A stretch of DNA of 64,000 nt from Antedon mediterranea. Lineage: Eukaryota; Echinodermata; Crinoidea; Comatulida; Antedonidae. Shown here in pieces: positions 59,394 to 64,000 of this stretch (positions are counted from its first letter, which is position 1; each line of letters begins with the position of its first letter). The notes under the pieces are model-generated. The model worked only from the letters and a program-made list of their open reading frames with translations, was not told the DNA's origin and made no database searches. The translations under genes were made by a program, and so were the position numbers. The stretch is from contig NC_092672.1 in assembly GCF_964355755.1 (NCBI RefSeq), forward strand, positions 3,474,001 to 3,538,000. Direction: 5' to 3'.

Positions 59394-61805
59394 TCAATCA
59401 AAAGCCCTTTTTTGGACAGATTCTATCATATCACTTTGTTTCTTAGTGAGACTAGAATGCCATACTGGGACAGCATATTCAACACTTGGTCTTATGTAAC
59501 TCTTAAATACATCTACAAGATCAAATTTCGGAGGATTGAACTTTCTTAATCTACATAATATATGCAGACGTCTGCTGGCTTTGGATACAATTTCTTTAAC
59601 ATTACGGTCCCATTTGAGGTTAGCTTGAATCCATAAACCTAGTAACTTAGTTTCATTAACGATTTCAATTGTAGCATTACCAATGAAAAGGGGTTCATGT
59701 TCATATTGATTTCTTTGAAAGTTAAAATACATAGTTTTACATTTAGTTGGGTTAAGTTTTAGTTTGTTTTCATTAGACCATACATTCAGTAAAGCAACAT
59801 CATTCTGAATTGAGGAAATTACATCCTTTTTTACTATCTGTCCTATGCACAAATCATCTACATATTTCCAAGTTTTACATGGCGAGTCTTGCATGGCATC
59901 ATTAATTAGAGCAAGAAAGATCATAGGCCCAAGGAGCGTACCTTGAGGGACGCCACATGTTAGATTAACACTCATTGATAAGGTGGATTTATAGCGTACT
60001 TGTTGGGTTCTGTTTGATAAAAAGCTAATTAACCACGGTACAATTTCAGGTCTACAACCAAGTGTTACTAATTTAGAAACTGCTATTGTGTGGTCAACAC
60101 AATCGAATGCTTTACTAAAGTCAGTTAAAACTAACTGACCAACAGATTTGGGAATGTTACTACCTTCATAGAACACATTTAGTAGATCAACCAAATTATG
60201 GGTTGTAGAAAAGTGTTTACGGCAACCATATTGGTTGTTATCAAGATTTTTCTCGATATCTGTTAAGAGCCATTTTTTAATGAAGCCCTCAGCTACCTTA
60301 GCTAGGATACATGTAAGTGAGATTGGTCGAAATTTGTCAACCCTAGTACAACCATTTTCTTTGGGAACCGGAGTAACAATAGCATCCTTCCACATAGTTG
60401 GGACATGACCCTCACTGAGGGAGGCATTTAAGATATTAGTCATAGGGATGCTTAGTTCACATGCAAAATCTCTTATTAATCTGTTAGGCACATTATCAGG
60501 GCCCGGGGACTTATTTACTTTAACTTTTCTTAATTGATTGTACATTTCCCATTCTTTTACATTAGGGGGTTTATTAGCAGGTAAATACGTAGGGAGCTTA
60601 CATAAATCAATACTAGGTCTGCTTTGGGAAGTTATAGCAAAATGGTTGTTTACAAAATTACTTATACCATGATAGTCATCCTGCGGAATATCCTCAACAC
60701 TAATAAGTGGTTGGGGTTTAGTTTTATTAGCTAACATCTGCACGTCTTGGTGCCATTTATGGGGATTAGTGACTTTTAAGTTTAATAAACGTTCATTGTA
60801 AAAGTTCATTTTGTCTTTCTTGATCACTTTTTGTACCTTATTCCTATAGAATTTCCATTCCAGTGATTTACCATGATTAGTAAAAGCGTGTTGACGTTTC
60901 ATTATAAGATCCTTTGCTTGTTGTGAAATCCATGGCTTATCAGTTGGATGTATCTTAATGGATTTAACCGGGAAGAAAGTGTTCATAGCAGAAGTCAATG
61001 ACAAATAAAATGATTGCGTTTTCTGTTCAGTAGTACTCGCGTTAATAACCTCGTTCCAGTCATGGGTAGTTATCCAACGGCCAAATTCTTCAACACTTTT
61101 CGCTTTCATTGGTCTGATTACACGCTTTTCGATTTTGTTGCTATTCGTCCTTGTAGTTGCTGACAACAGAACACAATTATGATCGCTAGCACCCATCGGC
61201 GACACAATTCGGGGATCGCAATAATACTGCTTCAGATTGGTGGCTATAATATCTAGTATTGCATCCCCTCGCGTTGGTTCTTTCACAATTTGTTTTAGGT
61301 TATGTGCACGGCATAGCGGGGCTAGGTCAGTTCTGTTCAGGTCCCCCATAATAATGAAGCCAGCGTCTGGGTGTTTAAGTTTAAGACTGTCAAGAGATTT
61401 AATAATATGATCCAAAAGTAGTTGTTGGTCAGAAGAATTAGGTGGAATATATATTCCACAAACTATAATAGAGGATACAGCTCTAGGAAGCCTCTTCGGT
61501 CTTATAAAAACCCAAACACACTCTAGCTCTTCGGGTACAACTATTTCATGTATTCTTCGCGACAGAAATTCAGAATTAACATATACAGCCACTCCACCAC
61601 CCTTCCTATGCGTTCTATGATAGGTATAAATATTGAAGTTGTTAATCATCAGTGCATCATCTGTTATTTGCGGTGTTTGCCAAGTCTCTGTGACAACTGC
61701 TAAATCAATACAATTTTGAAGTAGAAGGGTTTCTAGTTCGTCCACACGGTAGATTAACGAACGCGGGTTAGTCAGGAAAATCGATGGGAGTGATGGCTGT
61801 AACAT
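59394..61805 (-). CDS. LINE ORF2: AP endonuclease and reverse transcriptase
   Basis: An 803-codon frame. Residues about 10-225 form an APE-type endonuclease (NPRSLIYRVDELE, TETW, GGGVAVYV, GDLNR, SDHNCV). Residues about 430-690 form the reverse transcriptase: FRPISL, FSKAFDCVDH (motif A), GVPQGTLLGP (motif B) and KYVDDL (motif C with the catalytic DD). The C-terminus YAVPVWHSSLTKKQ and VQKRAF is cut by an insertion. The frame has no stops, so the insertion into the genome is young or the element was recently active. Confidence 0.95.
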   Translation of the reverse strand: MLQPSLPSIFLTNPRSLIYRVDELETLLLQNCIDLAVVTETWQTPQITDDALMINNFNIYTYHRTHRKGGGVAVYVNSEFLSRRIHEIVVPEELECVWVFIRPKRLPRAVSSIIVCGIYIPPNSSDQQLLLDHIIKSLDSLKLKHPDAGFIIMGDLNRTDLAPLCRAHNLKQIVKEPTRGDAILDIIATNLKQYYCDPRIVSPMGASDHNCVLLSATTRTNSNKIEKRVIRPMKAKSVEEFGRWITTHDWNEVINASTTEQKTQSFYLSLTSAMNTFFPVKSIKIHPTDKPWISQQAKDLIMKRQHAFTNHGKSLEWKFYRNKVQKVIKKDKMNFYNERLLNLKVTNPHKWHQDVQMLANKTKPQPLISVEDIPQDDYHGISNFVNNHFAITSQSRPSIDLCKLPTYLPANKPPNVKEWEMYNQLRKVKVNKSPGPDNVPNRLIRDFACELSIPMTNILNASLSEGHVPTMWKDAIVTPVPKENGCTRVDKFRPISLTCILAKVAEGFIKKWLLTDIEKNLDNNQYGCRKHFSTTHNLVDLLNVFYEGSNIPKSVGQLVLTDFSKAFDCVDHTIAVSKLVTLGCRPEIVPWLISFLSNRTQQVRYKSTLSMSVNLTCGVPQGTLLGPMIFLALINDAMQDSPCKTWKYVDDLCIGQIVKKDVISSIQNDVALLNVWSNENKLKLNPTKCKTMYFNFQRNQYEHEPLFIGNATIEIVNETKLLGLWIQANLKWDRNVKEIVSKASRRLHILCRLRKFNPPKFDLVDVFKSYIRPSVEYAVPVWHSSLTKKQSDMIESVQKRAFD

Positions 61806-61870
61806 TGTATAGTTGACTTTACGAAGTGAATTAGGGAATAAACTACTTAGAAAACGCCCTCGCTTGTTGT

Positions 61871-62209
61871 CTATATAATCAGAAGCACGATAATAGTGGG
61901 AATTTTTCTACGTATATTTACACCACCTCTTCTACCTCTACTTTTACGATAGATGCCAAGATTATTCAGCTTAGTGAGGGTTCCCTTAGGTAGGTATTGC
62001 ACCTTATTACGACGTTTAATGAAGGCTGATCCAATATAAAATAGCTCATGTCTGGAATAACGAGTCATTTTGGCTTGCTCAGTGGCTTGTGTATCATTCC
62101 AAGATAAGAAATAAACAATAAAACTATTGTTTAGTAAATTAATTATTGTAGGAATTGGTGGATTTTTAAATCTTTCGGTTCTCTGTTTGTATTGTTGATA
62201 TTTGATCAT
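61871..62209 (-). CDS. LINE 5' open segment upstream of ORF2
   Basis: It encodes YSRHELFYIGSAFIKRRNK, LPKGTLTKLNNLGI and RKSRGRRGGVN, in a different frame from the endonuclease ORF and with stops between. A short Y-x-R-xxL...LG....RGRRGG leader commonly precedes the endonuclease of CR1-like elements. It could be the end of ORF1 or the frameshifted start of ORF2. Confidence 0.5.
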   Translation of the reverse strand: MIKYQQYKQRTERFKNPPIPTIINLLNNSFIVYFLSWNDTQATEQAKMTRYSRHELFYIGSAFIKRRNKVQYLPKGTLTKLNNLGIYRKSRGRRGGVNIRRKIPTIIVLLII

Positions 62210-62210
62210 G

Positions 62211-64000
62211 ACATTGTACGAAGAATACTACGGATAGTCAGTAAGATTATCACGCCTTACTTTTAGCAAAGGTAAATTAAAAAATTCTAACCCTTTGTTT
62301 TTCTTTTCAAGATGGATTATTGCTAATGCATAAAAGGTTATTCAATGTTTATTTTATTTTTTTACCGTAAAAGGTAAATTTACCATGATTTAATTTAATA
62401 AAACATAATTATCTATATCAAGGCATTCTCAATATACGAACATAGGTTGAAAACCAAATAACAATAAACATAAGTTTTACAGTTTTCCGTCACCTGTTAT
62501 TATATTGCATATTAATTATAATTAATATCATCAAACAAACCGTAACATTTTCAAAGAGCAAAACAATAAATACGTTCTGTGGCGGGCGGATAACCAAACT
62601 CGTCCCAAGTGACGAGTTTCAATCTAGATTGCTACAAAGTGGCAAATATAAAATGTTTTAGATCAATAGAATGGTCATTGCGAACTGGGATATAGATACA
62701 ACTTTACACGACTGCAATCTGCGCTAAAAAAGCTTGAACCTGAAGGAAAGCAATTGATTTTGAAGGATGAAAAAAAATAACATTCTCAAAACCATTCACA
62801 GAATGAATCGTGCCCTAAAATGTAAGTAGTCGCATATCAGGAAAAAAATAGTATACCATCTGTCCGTAATTGAATTTAAAAGCAGGTTTAGGAAATCTTA
62901 AAAAATGGAAAATGTAATGGTTTCATCAAAAGATAGTTTAAGTGGTATACGTCCAATGGATGGACGCTATCTATTGTATGAAGACGATGACCTCTCTCCG
63001 AGACCAGACTGTAAAGAAGATTTTTAAAATTACCGAACAAAGCATTCGGCCGTCATAAAGAAATGTGTCAAAATGGTTTATACGTCCAATGGATGGATGC
63101 CATCTACTGAATGATGATGACCTCTTCGAGACCAGATTGTAAAGATTATGGTTGAAATTACCGAACATAGCATTGGTATAAAAAACCAACAAAATGCCAT
63201 TCAAGCAGTTGAATTACGTCCATTTATTTAAAAAGTATAGATATATGTAATCTGCCTTGGGTATCAGAAAAGGCAAGAAATAGATACATTTTGAAACAAC
63301 ATTTTTATAATTGGTATTTAAGATTAGTAGAAGATAAGAGAAGGCTTCAATTTCAATTAGATTAACAATTAGACAAATAAATTTATGTTTCAAACTTTGT
63401 TTGTACAAGACGTTCATTGTTAAAGTTACATTTTTTAAGTTTCAAAATCTATGCAATTGTAAATGAACAGATTTGTTTTTAAATAAGAACATTGCAAACT
63501 ATTATATCTTTTAAGAGTTGTATTAAAGATATAAAAAAACAAAATGTCTTTCTCAGTGGCCTACTGTATCAATGGTTGAATATCCTTTTGATTATGCGAA
63601 AAAAAAAATTGGTAGTTTCTTTAATACAAAACTCGATAACACCCGCCTTAGACAGCGGTGAACTACTGAATTGGTTAATAATACCTTTAATCAAATCTAA
63701 TAATAATTTTAATTACTAATTTTTTACTCCAAGACACAACGCGGTGAACTGCTAAATTTTAAATGATGATGATGAGAATAGTTTCTCGAAACATGTCACA
63801 TTTTAAGGCAGTTTGCCTATTCATTAAATGAGTATATGCAGCATTTGATCTTAAATCCTCTTCAGTTTCACTTTTAAATAAATAATTAGCAATGTTTTAA
63901 TCAAAATATACTTTGAGATTTGTAATGAGAAACAAAATTCCACTACCTTTTCTAACATGCAACAGTGCATCAAAGTTCCTCAAAAATGTTTTTTATACTA
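62211..64000. other. No gene seen; contains a tandem duplication
   Basis: AT-rich sequence with no supported exon. It includes the duplication at 62945-63180, a repeated CGGTGAACTACTGAA / CGGTGAACTGCTAAA motif at 63655 and 63741, and a 23-bp match (63798-63820) to the start of the plus-strand gene near 53822. Confidence 0.5.
62945..63180. repeat. Tandem duplication, about 135 bp, two diverged copies
   Basis: TATACGTCCAATGGATGGA, GATGACCTCT, CGAGACCAGA(C/T)TGTAAAGA and AAATTACCGAACA(A/T)AGCATT occur in the same order twice. The second copy has small deletions. Confidence 0.85.

Larger units (their letters stand above)
58685..62210 (-). mobile_element. CR1/L2-like non-LTR retrotransposon (LINE), nearly full ORF2
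   Basis: In minus orientation it runs from an upstream open segment (61871-62209, ending in the Arg/Gly-rich RKSRGRRGG) through endonuclease and reverse transcriptase (59394-61805), a C-terminal tail (58952-59227) and a 3' end finishing in (AAATG)n at about 58685-58715. A simple-repeat tail rather than poly(A) suits the CR1/L2 group. The 5' limit is uncertain. It lies downstream of the unrecognised plus-strand gene, in opposite orientation. Confidence 0.85.

Noticed and set aside
1-64000. A novel defence, mobile or biosynthetic system
   Set aside because: Nothing in the window goes beyond ordinary animal genes and common transposon classes. I found no gene cluster of linked function.

Overview
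The window is metazoan nuclear DNA: AT-rich, full of spliced genes with GT-AG introns, tRNA-derived SINEs, MITEs, hAT and CR1-like elements. The gene content (a DCST-family fusion protein, smoothelin, NFATC2IP) and the repeat style suggest an invertebrate deuterostome, most likely an echinoderm; that taxonomic placement is inference. No bacterial, phage or CRISPR content is present. Layout: (1) 526-2449, plus strand, the 3' three exons of a DCST1/DCST2-like membrane protein whose 5' part lies before the window. (2) 2450-5332, intergenic, with two minisatellites. (3) 5333-47519, minus strand, a smoothelin gene. I could join 20 coding exons whose lengths sum to 5304 nt (1767 aa plus stop) with every splice phase compatible. 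It ends in a smoothelin-type calponin-homology (CH) domain and carries five smoothelin repeats. Four of these use a second-half exon of exactly 76 nt, phase 0 to 1. (4) 48343-48414, minus strand, a tRNA-like gene. (5) 48946-53511, minus strand, a complete 8-exon NFATC2IP (Rad60-Esc2-Nip45 family) gene of 331 aa with two C-terminal SUMO-like domains. (6) 53512-53790, a short head-to-head promoter interval. (7) about 53.8-58.5 kb, plus strand, an unrecognised multi-exon gene whose last exons look like an OB-fold, with an apparent frame break. (8) 58685-62210, minus strand, a CR1/L2-like LINE with endonuclease and reverse transcriptase, interrupted near its C-terminus by another retroelement tail. 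(9) 62211-64000, no gene seen. Introns are littered with repeats: a MITE family with CTCTGTCTACACTATC ends (8 copies), a second with TGGTTCCCACTA ends (3 copies, one nested in another repeat), a third with a copy split by a SINE, two tRNA-derived SINE families (two copies each), a 1257-bp hAT element with a perfect 8-bp target duplication, and a hAT transposase remnant whose terminus lies 28 bp from a smoothelin splice site. The three main genes are functionally unrelated as far as known (gamete or membrane fusion, actin cytoskeleton, SUMO-linked genome or transcription control). The most notable observation is the exon-by-exon expansion of the smoothelin repeat. I found no convincing undescribed molecular system. 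The best candidates for a second look are the smoothelin repeat architecture, the unidentified OB-fold-like gene and the unusual tRNA.
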